The translations under genes were made by a program, and so were the position numbers. Shown piece after piece: positions 1 to 11,646 of a stretch of 64,000 nucleotides of DNA. Under the pieces are notes generated by a model. It was not told where the DNA came from, ran no database searches, and worked only from the letters and a program-made list of their open reading frames with translations. How positions within the stretch are numbered: position 1 is the first letter of the stretch; each line of letters opens with the position of its first letter. The stretch covers positions 32,386,102 through 32,450,101 of the forward strand of contig CM061224.1 of NCBI GenBank assembly GCA_030844895.1, read 5' to 3'. The stretch is from Ambrosia x helenae. Lineage: Eukaryota; Streptophyta; Magnoliopsida; Asterales; Asteraceae.

Positions 1-662
1 AATATACTCTAGCCACAAGAGGTTTTTAGGTTTTATAGGCGGCATAGCTTCTGCCAACCGAATCATCTCACTATTTCGAGGTACGCCTGAGTAAAAAGTT
101 CAATCAAGGTTACACAAGATATGTAAAACATTTATACCTTATGGAATAAATAGTCATATAGTTAAGATTATAAATCTAACCATTGTTGTCTATGAATCCA
201 TCTTCAATCAGCTTCGGAATGCTCAACATGGTGGCTAGTGTAGCTGTTGATGCAGGAAAGAAGGTTACTCTTCCAATTTTAATCTTATCCGCGACTCGTA
301 GAGCCCATGACATCCAAAAATCAGCAATAAGACATGTGACTTTGTTGTCATCTTGTTCGTTAATACTCTCTATAAGTTGTTCCAACTTGCTAGGCATGGA
401 CTTCTCCATCGATTCCATCAACTTACCTAATTCACTTCTATCTTCCCATGGTTCTAACCATCAGGGATGGAAACCATCTGCATTAGACCCTCACAACCAT
501 CGTTCTCTAACCAATTCGACGTTATGACCTTGTGAGTGGCGTCTGTGTTTACAACCGTAACTTTCGCACCATGTTTGACTAGTCGTTGACCAAGTTCGAA
601 GTGCAGGATTTACATGGCCTTGTCCAAGGGCGGGTAGGAGTAGCACATGAGGTCTTTACCAT
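1..662 (-). pseudogene. UGT83A1-like UDP-glycosyltransferase pseudogene (copy A, cut by window edge)
   Basis: Second copy of the gene at 12989-14834. Exon 1 is 181-662, with ATG at 660-662. The intron is 87-180 (94 bp, GT...AG, same donor and acceptor contexts). The first 86 bases are the start of exon 2, and the rest lies outside the window. Compared with copy B, exon 1 carries three single-base indels: a lost C near 456, an extra base near 595 and an extra base just after the start codon near 656. The N-terminal His-bearing segment and the acceptor-binding region are therefore in different frames; only 176-421 stays open. About 330 bp upstream of the ATG is also shared with copy B. I conclude a decayed tandem duplicate. 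The state of the missing C-terminal half is unknown. Confidence 0.85.
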
Positions 663-1000
663 GATTTTGAAACGATGTTTTTTTGTTTGGCTATATATTT
701 CTACACACAAATTGTATCGTTGATGTTAAGGCTCAATCCGTTATATAACATTTTTTCAGGTTCACATGTTTCCATGCTCAGTAATAGTCCTTTAAAGATT
801 TTTGGATTCTAGTAAAAGTGATATGGGACCTGCACATTTCGTGTGGTTCATAGAATATTGCAATAAGATAAAACTATTAGCCATGCAGTATCTAAAATTG
901 TTGGCCTAATTTGGATCGGTTCGCGTATGAAAGAAAAAGATAAGAATGAAAAATAAGAAAAATTTGGAGAGTTTACATTAAATAGATTAATTATCTATAT
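663..1000 (-). repeat. Upstream flank of UGT copy A, duplicated at 14835-15215
   Basis: This sequence aligns base by base with the region upstream of UGT copy B, with many substitutions and small indels. It shows that the duplication included the promoter. The TATA-like block of copy B (minus strand TATAAAAC) reads GTTATATAAC here. Homology ends where copy B meets a Helitron fragment at about 15216 and copy A meets a TA microsatellite. Confidence 0.75.
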
Positions 1001-1022
1001 ATATATATATATATATATATAT
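995..1022. repeat. (TA)n microsatellite
   Basis: Uninterrupted TA dinucleotides next to the end of the UGT duplication. The following ~60 bases (to about 1080) recur at 22703-22765, directly after a Helitron 3' end. From there to 1357 I see no gene or element boundary. Confidence 0.9.
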
Positions 1023-1357
1023 CTTATCTATATATTTATAAACCACAATTTAAACAGATACGTTGCTCATTTCATTTTAAATTCTCCAACTTGAATGGAT
1101 ATGATGGATGCCCCGGATATTGTAGCTTTGATGGAAATGCACCCGAAAGAATGGAACTCACATTTTCAATTAAATCAACCAGCCGTCCATTGTAATGTGT
1201 TTGTGGGTTTATTTGTCTTTTATTAATTAGTAATTAAATAAAAAAAATTCTTTGGAAATTAATGAGTTCTCTTTTGGGTGCACAAGTACTTAAGATACTT
1301 TGCATAGGAGGGGACTTGTTTGATTCCATCTAAAAGTGGGAAATTAATCTTTATTTG

Positions 1358-1975
1358 TTAAAAATTATCCCACAACTCTTCTTGTTGCGGGCCCCTTTTC
1401 TTGACCACATTTTTAGATGGCTTCAACAATGCTTCGGGATAAGGGATGGTATAACCCTCCATACCCTTTTCCTTAGCCTTGGGAGCTTGTTTGTTCTCAA
1501 CGGGATTTGATTTTTCTGAAAATTTTTTACTTTGATTTTGACTCGTTCCTTCTCACCTCACTCTCATCACTCACATCTTCCACCTCCTCTTCAACAAATT
1601 GAGGAGATGGTGGTTCAACTTTATCTCAATTTTATTATCAACAATTTTACCGCTACGAAGAACGGTTACCTTATTAATGGGAACATTGTGAGTGTTCTTC
1701 GAATTTGATCCTTGATGTTGTGTCACTTGGAAGCTTCCCCGCGCTTCCTCTCCATTGAGCCATTTCCTCTGCAGTTGACCCGCTTGTTTTGCTAGGGCCT
1801 CATGAGACTTGTCTATCACCTCATTCTTATTCTTATTTTCCTTACGCAAATTCAAGATGCCATCAAACTTTGAATCGTCACTCCCACTTTGGTTGCTGGA
1901 TGACCCACCTTGATTATACCCCCTGGTACCCACCGCCTTGATTATAATTCTTCGAATAATTTCCTTGACGGTTTT
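1358..1975 (-). pseudogene. Athila-like Ty3 gag, C-terminal half (3' of solo-LTR insertion)
   Basis: Minus-strand gag fragment of a Ty3 retrotransposon. It contains a Gln/Asn/Ser-rich stretch, a KQAGQLQRK-like segment, the VLRSGK motif and a terminal PYPEALLKPSKN segment followed by a basic tail and a stop at 1358-1360. LRSGK followed by PYPxALLKPSK is typical of Athila-lineage Gag C-termini (family knowledge). At least one frameshift, near 1560, separates the VLRSGK part from the end. The upstream half of the same gag starts again at 5714, so this gene was broken by the LTR between them. No pol follows in the window. Confidence 0.75.
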
Positions 1976-3068
1976 TGTCACACCACGCCAATGGCGGAAA
2001 CACGTGGCGCAACGCTCGAAAGCATATCAAAGTCAAGATTAACACAAACTATATTTAATTAGAAAAGATCATTTTATTAAGATGTCGAAAATAAGTATCT
2101 TGTCACAATATTTCACAAAACAACAAACAAGAAGTTCATAAATGGGGTTTTTCCGTTTAGGTTCCAACCCGATGGTAACAATAGGTGAAACCCCGACAAG
2201 TATCCGACATCCTGAATTCCACCGCACTAGCCCCATATCTATTCAACACTTAGTTACCTAAAAGATATGTTTAAAAAGACGTCAATATATAAAATATTGG
2301 TGAGTTCACAGGTTTTAGTTTCGTAATAACAACATTTTTACACCCTGTGCAGATCCAGCACAATTTGTGGCCTTTGTAAGGAGTAGCTAGCTCCTACAAA
2401 CTACGATGATGAGCAATCCCTTGAGCCCATAACCAAACCAAGACTAATAAATATGCCCCGCGATCACCAGTTGTTTCTCGGCAAATAACAACTTAGTTCA
2501 GAATACGTGCACCCCATGCATACGCCGATACATAATCGACGCTATCGATTAGGGATGGGCCTTGTCAGGCACCAATAGTACTATCCAAATATTCCTTCGG
2601 TTTCATTTCCCTGAATTAATGGTTACAGTAGCGAGGACTCAACCCCGAGTGGTGAACACACAACAAAACTCAAGTACTCATCATGCCACTCATCACATTT
2701 TAACCTTTGAAAACATTTCAACATGTGACAACATTTGACAACATATCTTTCCCCGATTAAAACAGTAAAATGGGGCCGTGAAACTCACCTGATGTACAGC
2801 ATTCAATCAAATAGCAGAGAATAGCAAGTCCGAGGTCAAGCACCTACGAACGTCCTAGTGCGTGTAAGTCACTAAGTCTATAGCGTGTGTTTTTCTGGCA
2901 AGTTGTACACCCAACTCCCAACACCACCATTTACATATAATTCCCCGTATAATTAAACATATGCCGTAGGTCCTTTGGTGATGGATTACCCTCGTTACAA
3001 GTTACATTTATACTTTCATGAATATCAATTAACTTGTATAATATTATTCTCGACTCGACTCACTTGAC

Positions 3069-3185
3069 GTATAATTATTTTCCCATTAAATAATTATACT
3101 AAGATCTTGTCGATCGATATAATGTTTTCAACACTCGACTCAACTCACTTTACCGTATATTTACTTTCCCATTAAATAAATATAC
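3069..3185 (-). other. Two hairpin repeats inside solo LTR A
   Basis: Two inverted repeats (3069-3099 and 3155-3185) with 11-12 bp arms flank an 8-base loop that reads TAATGGGA on the minus strand. They correspond to the four-hairpin array in the sister LTR at 32829-33136. Stem sequences differ between units while pairing is kept. Confidence 0.7.
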
Positions 3186-3790
3186 TAGGATTTCGTCGAT
3201 TCGATAATATCTTTTTATTGTCAAGTCCATGTACTTGTTTTTAAACGTTTAATTGTTAGATTATTTACGTTATTTTCTCCCACGAATAAGTTTCCAACAC
3301 TTAGGAAAGTGTTATGTATTTTCACCCAATTTATATATTTTAAATCCTTAAAATATACGTTTTCATCTCCACATTAGACGTAATAATACAAATACTTATT
3401 CGTCCGTTTTTACGTCTTAGTCCGTTAACACGTCGTAACACGTCCATATCCGATTCAATTAATCTTGTATGTATATGTTGTTAATTTTTCCAAGTTTCCA
3501 ACAATATGTATTCTTGAAATTATTCATCCTTTAATTTCTACATATTTTTACTTGGAAGTTTATAAATACATTTGTATTTTTAATACAAAGACTTGGTTAC
3601 TTATACATAAAAATGCTCCAACACTTTTATATTCCCATTTATATAAAAGTGTTCATTTTTATATAAGTTTCTACCAAGTTTTTAATTTATCTAACATTTT
3701 TATAAAAACCTTTGTTTTTATACATTTCCAACATGTTAGAAAATCTATATTTTTATAAAACTTTATTTTATAAAAATACATTTTTATACA

Positions 3791-3791
<1 letters not shown>

Positions 3792-3838
<47 letters not shown>
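3792..3838. repeat. (TA)n microsatellite in solo LTR A
   Basis: About 23 TA units. The aligned region of the sister LTR near 32.2 kb has no such expansion. Confidence 0.9.
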
Positions 3839-3842
<4 letters not shown>

Positions 3843-5713
3843 AAATTTGCTATTATTTACCAAAACCAACCTTGGAAAGTTATCATTTTACACTTTTGAC
3901 ACCAAACTTTCCAAAGTTATATTTTTAGATACAAGTTTCTAAAAATATCATTTTATGTCCATCAACTTCAAAAGTTACCAAAATAGTCCTTTAACTTCCA
4001 AAACTTACATTTTCTTCTCAATCTTTCAAACATGACAATTTACTACTAAACTAGTAAACTTTATTTTGTTATTTTTGCCATGGTAGATTATTTTTATGAT
4101 TCCACATTATCCATAGTCCATAATAACCTCATTACGAACAATAATGTGTGTATTTGTGTGTATTACGTTCATTTTGTCCAACTTGATAGTTTTATGTCCA
4201 AATCTTACAATATGTAAACTTTATGTTTCACATTTTCTCACAAGATCAACACAATATTAGGCCTTAGGTGATCATTTTAAGATGATCTAAATCACTTTTA
4301 AATGTATTCAAGTTACATTTACAACCTTTGCTTTGATCATCATTTTAAACAAGATTATGTAACTTTTTATAAATTTCAACAATCTCACAATACCCATCAC
4401 CATCTACGACCAACACACAAGTTTTTAAGGTCCATTTTAGTTTGATAAAACACATCATAACTTATGTTTAAAACCTTGTTAAAAACTTGTGAACAACTTG
4501 CTTTTAAAACATAAAAATATAAACTTTCAAGAACAAGAATAAGATCAAGAACACTTACAACTAGCACAAGGCTAGGGAGCTAAAAATACTTGATTTTGAA
4601 GGGGTTTAGTGTGTTCTTCCAAGGTGGTTAAGCTTCATGCTTAAAACACACAATTTGGGGTTTGGAAATGAAAGTTTATGGATGATTTTGGAGTGTTAGA
4701 AACTTAAAAATGGTGTGTGTGTGGGTGGGAATTCACGGCCACAAGGAAGAAAACAATAAGAGTTTTATGGTGTGTTCTAGCTTATCCCTCTTTTATATAT
4801 CTTCCTAGATTTATAATATCTAAGCTTTGATCTTCCAAGGACACACAAATCCATCCAAGATCTCATAATATCCATCTTTTAGATTTCAATCCCTTATAAT
4901 ATGGAGCCTTAATTAGTACTAGGAAGGATCTTGATAGATATTAGGAGGGTGTTTGGCCGATTTTTAATCAAGGAATGGAGGATTTCATGAATCTTGGAAG
5001 GACATGTAATCTTCCTCATAATATCTCATCCACACTTCTAAAGATTTTTCCTTAGATTGCCTAGATTATTTAGTACAAAAGAAGAGATTTGGACATGGTG
5101 AGGGAATGGGGACGGTTTGGGGGTGGTTTTGGTGGGGTCCACAACACAAAACATTTGCTAGTTAATTAGTTATGCTTCACATTTAGCGTTCGGGTTTCGT
5201 TCGGGTATTAATCGGATTTTATTTACGCGTTATTTGGACATTATAATAGCCTCTAATAACCCTTAAACATAGCCTAGTTTAAGTGTTGGTTGGTTAGTTA
5301 GGCTTTCGTTGGGTGAAATTATAAGTTATACGTGTACCGGGTGCGGTACGCGCACTTTATTCATTACCGGGAGATTTGTATTTAGAGTTTTCATTTATGG
5401 TCTTGGAGTTCCAAAACACATTATATTTCATGAAAATACCCTTTTTTATATCATGGGTGTCCAGGATCATTTTTGGCTATTTAATTTTTACCGGGTAATC
5501 ACCAACGTCCGTTCCGGACACGTTTATTCGCACGCGATTTCGTCGTGCTTCAACATTAAACATGTGCATTCCTATGCATCTTATGGGGAATTTGCTATTC
5601 TCTAAGGCATCAGTTAAACTAATCCAATTAATTTAAATATGCACTTAAACCGTTACTTACATATACTAATTACGTACGGAATCACATCAATTTTTGCCGG
5701 ATGTTACAGTTTT

Positions 5714-6940
5714 GGTAAGAACCCCTGTGATTATTTGATTGAAAATTCGGGTTCATTTGATTCGAAGCATTACCATACCTAAAATTAGGATGGTTTGTCA
5801 AAATCGAATGGTAAGTGTTGGAGTTCATGTCATATTTCTTATCTCCACCATACATTTGATTTACCTCCGTGGTGCCTTGACCCGAATTTTCAGGACACTC
5901 ATTCGCCTTGTGTCCCAATTCATCACACACTTCACATACGCATATTGCACCGCCGACACCTCTTTTTTCTTCATACGATCCAACTCCCTTTCCAATGTAG
6001 CAATTCGATCTTTTGTACTAGCATCCAAATCGGGAAGAGATTTTGAAATAGGATGATTGGTTCTTCTACCTGCGGACTCTTCGGCTTTAGAATTTCTACC
6101 CATTCGTTTCAAAAAAAATCCCAATCTTCTACCTCCGGGTTAGATAGTAAAGTCCCAGTGTTTGTGGACTTCAAATATTCCTCTTCTTCTTGTTCAACCC
6201 GTTTACAAAACTTTTGACCAATTCCCATAATTCAATCTTGTGATGTGGGCATTTTCGGATAATTTCCTTGAAACGATTGAAAGACTCATGGAGAAGCTCA
6301 CCCGGTAGTTGTTGAAATGAATGGATTTCCAATCGAATGGTAAGTGTTGGAGTTCATGTCATATTTCTTATCTCCACCATACACTTGATTTACCTCCGTG
6401 GTGCCTTGACCCGAATTTTCAGGACACTCATTCGCCTTGTGTCCCAATTCATCACACACTTCACATACGCATATTGCACCGCCGACACCTCTTTTTTCTT
6501 CATACGATCCAACTCCCTTTCCAATGTAGCAATTCGATCTTTTGTACTAGCATCCAAATCGGGAAGAGATTTTGAAATAGGATGATTGGTTCTTCTACCT
6601 GCGGACTCTTCGGCTTTAGAATTTCTACCCATTCGTTTCAAAAAAAATCCCAATCTTCTACCTCCGGGTTAGATAGTAAAGTCCCAGTGTTTGTGGACTT
6701 CAAATATTTCCTCTTCTTCTTGTTCAACCCGTTTACAAAACTTTTGACCAATTCCCATAATTCAATCTTGTGATGTGGGCATTTTCGGATAATTTCCTTG
6801 AAACGATTGAAAGACTCATGGAGAAGCTCACCCGCTAGTTGTTGAAATGAATGGATTTCCAATCGGGCATCATCCGTCTTGGAAATAGAGTAGTACTCGT
6901 CCAAGACTCATGGAGAAGCTCACCCGGTAGTTATTGAAGT
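5714..6940 (-). pseudogene. Athila-like Ty3 gag, N-terminal half with internal tandem duplication
   Basis: Minus strand. From the N-terminal side, 6904-6638 encodes a gag core containing FNRFKEIIRKCPHH and an FxNGLN motif, which matches the Athila-type capsid region (family knowledge). A basic linker follows. A coiled-coil-like ERELDRMKKKE segment, a Cys/His knuckle around CDELGHKANEC and an Asn/Gln-rich tail follow, ending at the GTTTT target site of the solo LTR. The segment from the linker to the knuckle is present twice (see the 529-bp duplication), which breaks the frame. The 5' side was cut off by the Copia element at 6941. A 35-bp piece near 6903-6938 repeats 6816-6851. Confidence 0.75.
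5804..6861. repeat. 529-bp tandem direct duplication within gag
   Basis: Copy 1 begins at 5804 and copy 2 at 6333, so the period is 529 bp. The two copies encode identical 87-residue stretches (5861-6124 and 6390-6653), so they differ at only a few bases. 529 is not a multiple of three, so the duplication itself shifts the reading frame. The junction lies at about 6331, where ATGGATTTCC AATCG meets the start of the unit. Confidence 0.9.
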
Positions 6941-7188
6941 ATAAAGCACGACACACGAACATGAGAATTTTACGTGGTTCGGTTCCAGTGGGGAACCTAT
7001 GTCCACGGGCTGCAACTAGGGATATATTATTAAGCTCTAACAACTATTACAATTTCATAGACATGATATATGTAGAGACTAATCTAGGGTTTAGGCTTGG
7101 TGAATAAAAAAAAGCTAAATGGGCTTTCTAAACATCCAATAAAACAAGCCCAATACCAATAACTAGCCCAAGGACTTCACACCCAACA
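6941..7188 (-). repeat. 3' LTR of the Copia derivative (truncated)
   Basis: The minus strand begins TGTTGGGTGTGAAG after the PPT. About 210 bp align with 9453-9676 (shared ACGTGGTTCGGTTCCAG block). The U5 end seen in the other LTR is missing because the copy breaks at 6941. Confidence 0.8.
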
Positions 7189-7199
7189 ATCTCCCACTT
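7189..7199 (-). other. Polypurine tract of the Copia derivative
   Basis: The minus strand reads AAGTGGGAGAT immediately before the LTR start TGTTGGG. This is the expected site of plus-strand priming. Confidence 0.7.
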
Positions 7200-7383
7200 G
7201 AAGGCCTTGCGATAAACACCAAGTCCGCCAATAAGCACAAAGCAATCCATGTCTTCAGTAATCTGTAAAGTTCACACACACACACACACAAGAACAGAAG
7301 TCTTCCAGGTCCAGCTCCGAAGAACAAACCAAACTTCAAACCTTGTATCCCCAATCATCCTAGTTACAGCCGGCCTATCTTCA

Positions 7384-8963
7384 TCAGTAAATAGAAACAC
7401 CCGTTAAAGCCCCAGATGGCTTCAACCCGGTCTCACAAGACCCCGTCTTCACATCCTCAATCCCAACTGATTCCCATAGACATAAACCATCAGATACAGG
7501 GATTCTCAGAGGAACACTCCCCACTAGCAGAAACTTCTCAGGAGAGATTTCATTCGGAAACCTAGTCTTCTGAATCCAACGTCGATTTCCAGACGGTGTC
7601 GGAACACTCCTCGTGCTCCCACTACTACAAAAATCCCATACATGTTCAGACCTCCGAATACGCTCAAGCCGATTACCTGAAGTCCAAGAGTCCTTTTCTG
7701 CAAACTGGACTCGTTTAACTGTCCAATCGGCGAGCCCGACTTTGGCGTTTGTCTTAACAGGGGCGGTCACTTCCCCAGACGGAACATGCACCATATATAA
7801 CGACCCCTTCTTGAAACCGCTAGCAACCACGAGATTGCCTTTAACGACCTTCCACTTTCCACCACCAAACTTAGCGTCTAAACCTTGTTCATCCAACAGC
7901 CCAATGGAGATTAACTTCGTTTCAAGCCTTGGAATAACCCTGACGTTACACAAAGTCCAAGTAGTGCCCAAAGTAGTAACCAGATCCAAATCTCCCATGC
8001 CAGTCACATCAAGAATTTCACCGTTTCCCAACTAACCTTGCCAAATCACCCATTTTTAACATTCCACATGCCATCATTGCTATGGGTAGCATGGAATGAT
8101 GCACCGGAATCCATGACCAAGGATTCCACACTGCTTTCAACACATAGTATCAAAGCGTCATCCTCAGAATCGCTTACCGCATTAGTGTTCAATCTACCAG
8201 AATTCTTCGATCCTCCATCAGAATTCGTGTTCAGACATTCAATCATATAATGTCCCTTTTCATTGCAGTCCCAACAACGCACACTCAGACGAGCCCTAGA
8301 CGAGCTCCTGCCCCGACCCTTGCTGCTCCCACTGTTTCTACTATTTCCCCTTCCCCTGCCAACATGTAACATCTCAGAAGACGACCCTTTAGTATTCCTG
8401 CGGCGAACATCCTCACCCAATACCAAATCTCAGATCTTTTCAAATGTTAAACCTTTAGGCCCAACTGAGTTAGTGACAGTAGTCACCGTCCCGGACCAAC
8501 TATCAGGCGGTGAAGATAGCAAAATCACAGCTTTGGTCTAATCATCGAATTTCATTCCCACAGATGACAATCTGGAAAGAAGAGAATTCAAATCATTTAT
8601 GTGATCGGTTACTGAGCTTCCCTCTTTCATTCTCATCGTGAACAACTCTCTCATCAAGAACACTTTGTTAGCTGCAGACGACTTTTCATACATGTTTGAC
8701 AGAGCCAACATCATACCACGAGCCATGGTTTCAGACATGATGTTGAATGCAACGCTTCTCGTCAACGACAATGTAATAACACCTCTAGCTTTCTTGTCCT
8801 TGGCATTCCACAGAGTTTCCTCAGCTTTATCCATTTTCTCCGGTTTTTCTTCAAGTACCATATCCAAGTCTTTTTGACCCAATAATGCATCTATCTGCAT
8901 TTTTGACCGACTAAAATCCGAACCGTCAAACTTTTCAATCACTAATTTTCCGTCTTCAGCCAT
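7384..8963 (-). pseudogene. Copia gag-protease (degenerate)
   Basis: The start is taken at the ATG at 8963 (MAEDGKLVIEKFDG), just inside the PBS side. The Gag core (8963-8538) contains the typical LxxLxxxxM...VTDHINDLNSLL pattern. A CCHC knuckle CWDCNEKGHYMIEC falls in 8046-8426. The aspartic protease motif DSGASFHAT follows it. The part to 7384 matches the protease-downstream GNG...DLDL...YVP-type region of Copia polyproteins and then becomes unrecognisable. Stops are visible after KFDD (8538) and after EKI (8427), and there is a frameshift near 8035. The integrase HHCC/DDE and RT motifs are not found before the 3' LTR. Function lost. Confidence 0.8.
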
Positions 8964-9371
8964 AATGGCAAACGAAAAAATAAGATCAAAGTAACCCGGT
9001 TCCAAGTTGATAATAACCGGTCAAAAACTGACAACCAAACCAAACCCGAACGACCCGACTAATAACCCGAAAACTTGAACACCCAAAACCCGAACAACAA
9101 CCCAGACAAACCTTAATCAGAAAACAAGAACGAGTGAACTTGTCTCTCTTGATCGTGGCTAAAACGGTTGTAAACGACACGTTCCCAGCAACTTAACAAT
9201 TAACAGCGTCGATTCAATTGGTCTAACCCGGTACTTTATCGATCAGCTTTCCATGATAAATTTAGAACAGAAGATCCGGCGGTTCTCAAAGGTTATCGCA
9301 AACCCTAACCTCCAATTTTCAAAACAGAATAAACACCTCTGCGAATCGTTACATGAATCCAACGAGCCGTA

Positions 9372-9383
9372 GCTCTGATACCA
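9372..9383 (-). other. Primer binding site (initiator tRNA-Met type), Copia derivative
   Basis: The minus strand reads TGGTATCAGAGC two bases after the LTR end CTATCA. This complements the 3' end of plant initiator tRNA-Met. Confidence 0.8.
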
Positions 9384-9385
9384 CT

Positions 9386-9676
9386 TGATAGGATTAAGTG
9401 GCGCAGCAGAATAACCGATTCACAACGAACACGCAATAATAAACGAGAAAATATAAAGCACGATACACGAACACGAGAATTTTACGTGGTTCGGTTCCAG
9501 TGGGGAACCTACGTCCACGGGCTGCAACTAGGGATATATTGTTAAGCTCTGACAACTATTACAATTACATAGATAGGATATATATAGAGACTAATCTAGG
9601 GTTTAGGCTTGGTGAACAAGAAAACCTAAATGGGCTTTCTAAACATCCAATAAAACAAGCCCAATACCAATAAAGC
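9386..9676 (-). repeat. 5' LTR of the Copia derivative
   Basis: Minus-strand LTR ending CCTATCA beside the PBS. It aligns with 6941-7188 but keeps ~65 bp of U5 that the other lacks, and lacks the terminal TGTTGGGTGTGAAG. Homology stops at about 9676, after ACCAATAA. Confidence 0.75.
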
Positions 9677-10495
9677 GATACGGTTTGAACAAGAAAACCT
9701 AAATGGGCTTTCATAAAGCGACACGGTTGGAGCTCGATGCGTTATATCGGTCTCTATTTTGCTAGTTATTATAATTTTGAAGATGAGGTTTGTATGCACC
9801 TTGTTTGTTTCGTATGCAAGTTTGGTTCTTTTTATTTACAGGAAAAAGGTGTGGTAACAGTGGTGTACTAGCCTGGTGACGATGATGTTGAGTGTGGTAG
9901 TTGGCAGTGGGGTGGAGAGAGGTAAATGGGTTTTCTTTTATATATATACACACAGGTATAAATACATGTAAAAAGACCAATTTACCCTCTACTTAACGGT
10001 TAAAATTAATTTGGTTAGGACCAAAGGACGTAACGTGTAGGATTTTGAATCATGAAGTACGAAACTCGTCAATTTTAAAGACAAAGGACATATGTTGAAA
10101 TTTGGTATAAACTTAAAGGACAAAACTAGTAATTCGGTAATTTATAATGATAATGATATTTTTGAATTGAATCACCAAAAAAAATGACTTTAACTTCAAA
10201 TTTAATCCCATTTTAAGCCTTTAATTATGGAAATTTATTTAATTTTAACCTACGATAAAAAATAACCATTTAGATATTTTTGAACAATATCTCTAATGAT
10301 GAAAAATCAGGCAATTCGATCGATTAAACAAACACGAGACTATATGAACTTATTCAACTCTTTTTTTATTATCAACTAAAAGCACATCAAATACAATAGA
10401 CTTAACCATCTATTTATGCTAAACTTATTCTAATCTCATTTTCCCATGTCTAGTTAGTTCAAACAAGAGCGCTTAACTCTTGGATTAGCCCCGCA
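9677..10495. other. Intergenic stretch, nothing identified
   Basis: AT-rich sequence with a repeated 26-bp Copia LTR fragment at 9687-9712 and no element boundaries or coding region I can support. Confidence 0.6.
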
Positions 10496-11228
10496 TCTAT
10501 AACTTATAATAATAGAATTGAAGATTGATGAGTTGTCATTCAATGAAGGCCTAAGAAAGCCATTTTAATGATATGACATTCAAATAGGCATTCTACTCCT
10601 TGAGCGTGCCATGTGTCATGCCATGTGGCAAATAATAAATAAATAAATAAGAATATAAAACCTAATATACTAAATTTAAATTGAGTTATTTTAGTAAAAA
10701 AGAATTTAAAAACAAATTTAAAATTTTTCTCTCTTATGTTTCCTTCCATAATTTTTAAACGTTAATATCTTTTATATACGAGATTTTTTAAAGAAAAAAA
10801 ATTACACCAAATTAACGAGCGTTTTATTATCTTTCCAACGAGTACCATAGTGCTATATAAAAAACGGAGAAAAAAAAAGCGACTATTTTTTTGGGGGTTT
10901 CGTTCATACAGGAAAAAAACACAAAGTGTTCAGGTTATTCATTAATAATGTTTTTTCTTTTAAACCAGATTCTTATCTACGATGTTGAAATTCAACCCAA
11001 TCGTCATGCTTTCATTGGAATTTTACTCTTTTAAAGATGCATAGGTATACTTCATCAAGAGAAGCTAGGAGAAAGAATCGTGCAACACAGCAACACATGG
11101 TGTCACCTTATAGCAAGGTTATTTTTTTATTTATTTAATTACAAAAGTAATAATTATTACTATTAGTATTAGTATTATTAGAATTATTATATTTTTCAAC
11201 CCCGGGACGCTCTCGGGGTAAAAGCTAG
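10496..11228 (+). mobile_element. Non-autonomous Helitron (plus), family H
   Basis: The 5' end A|TCTATAACTTATAATA is at 10496. The 3' end is a hairpin formed by CCCCGGGA and TCTCGGGG, then TAAAAG and CTAG|T at 11228. Helitrons insert between A and T without target duplication, and both flanking bases fit. The body (10751-10960) carries the block around CTATATAAAAAACGGAG shared by every other member listed here. No Rep/helicase coding region; 733 bp. Confidence 0.82.
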
Positions 11229-11238
11229 TTAAAAATAT

Positions 11239-11316
11239 TTACAATCCAATCTATGCAAGTGGGTAATTTTGTTTTACGGGACACTATATTACAATCCAAT
11301 ATATGCAAGTGGGTAT
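11239..11316. repeat. 50-bp-period direct repeat
   Basis: The ~25-bp block beginning ACAATCCAAT at 11241 recurs at 11291 with one or two mismatches. Confidence 0.75.
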
Positions 11317-11336
11317 TATTATTTGTATTTGTTCCA

Positions 11337-11646
11337 GGCTACACTGTGTGAGGACGTGGAAGGAGATGGGAAGCCTCTTCACGCCACTAACACCACCCCC
11401 TATATGGCGTGAAAGTTGGCGTGGGGCGGGTGGGGTGGAGTTCTCCACCGGTGTGGGGAAAAATGTGGGGTAAGGTGGAAGGTTGTTGGATTATGGATGA
11501 TTGTGATTGGTTGTTTGATTTAAAAAAAAAAATAACAAAAACCTCTACGCCACCACCACCTCGTGATTTTGGGGGTTGGAGGGGAATTGACGTGGCTGCC
11601 ACATGTTGCTCCATACCCTTTTCACTCGTGACCACACCGTGTAGTC
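11337..11646. mobile_element. MITE with terminal inverted repeats (PIF/Harbinger-like)
   Basis: The left end GGCTACACTGTGTG matches the inverted right end GACTACACGGTGTG. The interior is GC-rich (GTGGGGCGGGTGGGG, CACCACCACC). Flanking triplets are CCA and TCA, which could be a mutated 3-bp target duplication. The open frames across it on both strands are shadows. Assignment to Harbinger rests on TIR style and 3-bp spacing and is tentative. Confidence 0.55.

Larger units (their letters stand above)
1976..5708 (-). mobile_element. Solo LTR A, 3.7 kb (minus orientation), TSD GTTTT
   Basis: On the minus strand it starts TGTAACATCCGGC and ends GGCGTGGTGTGACA. The 5-bp duplications GTTTT lie at 1971-1975 and 5709-5713. 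It interrupts a gag gene cleanly. It aligns throughout with the plus-strand LTR at 30418-34027. A TATA-like TATATAAAAG (minus) lies near 4789-4798. No internal domain, PBS or PPT is present, so it is a solo LTR left by LTR-LTR recombination. Open frames inside (for example 3465-3758 and 5309-5605) are LTR sequence. It carries a (TA)n tract at 3792-3838 and hairpins at 3069-3099 and 3155-3185. Confidence 0.88.
6941..9676 (-). mobile_element. Copia LTR-retrotransposon derivative lacking pol (minus)
   Basis: Two LTR copies (6941-7188 and 9386-9676) flank an internal domain with a minus-strand PBS at 9372-9383 and a PPT next to 7188. Only gag and protease remain. Integrase, RT and RNase H are absent, and the coding part passes straight into the 3' non-coding end. 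Both outer LTR ends look damaged: the left LTR is abruptly joined to gag sequence at 6941. The right one is joined at about 9677 to a sequence that repeats a 26-bp LTR piece (9687-9712). No TSD can be identified. Confidence 0.8.

Noticed and set aside
3465..3942. Phe/Tyr/Ile-rich plus-strand open frames
   Set aside because: AT-rich LTR sequence; the sister LTR does not keep them open.
7613..8035. 140-residue plus-strand open frame
   Set aside because: Antisense shadow of the Copia protease region.
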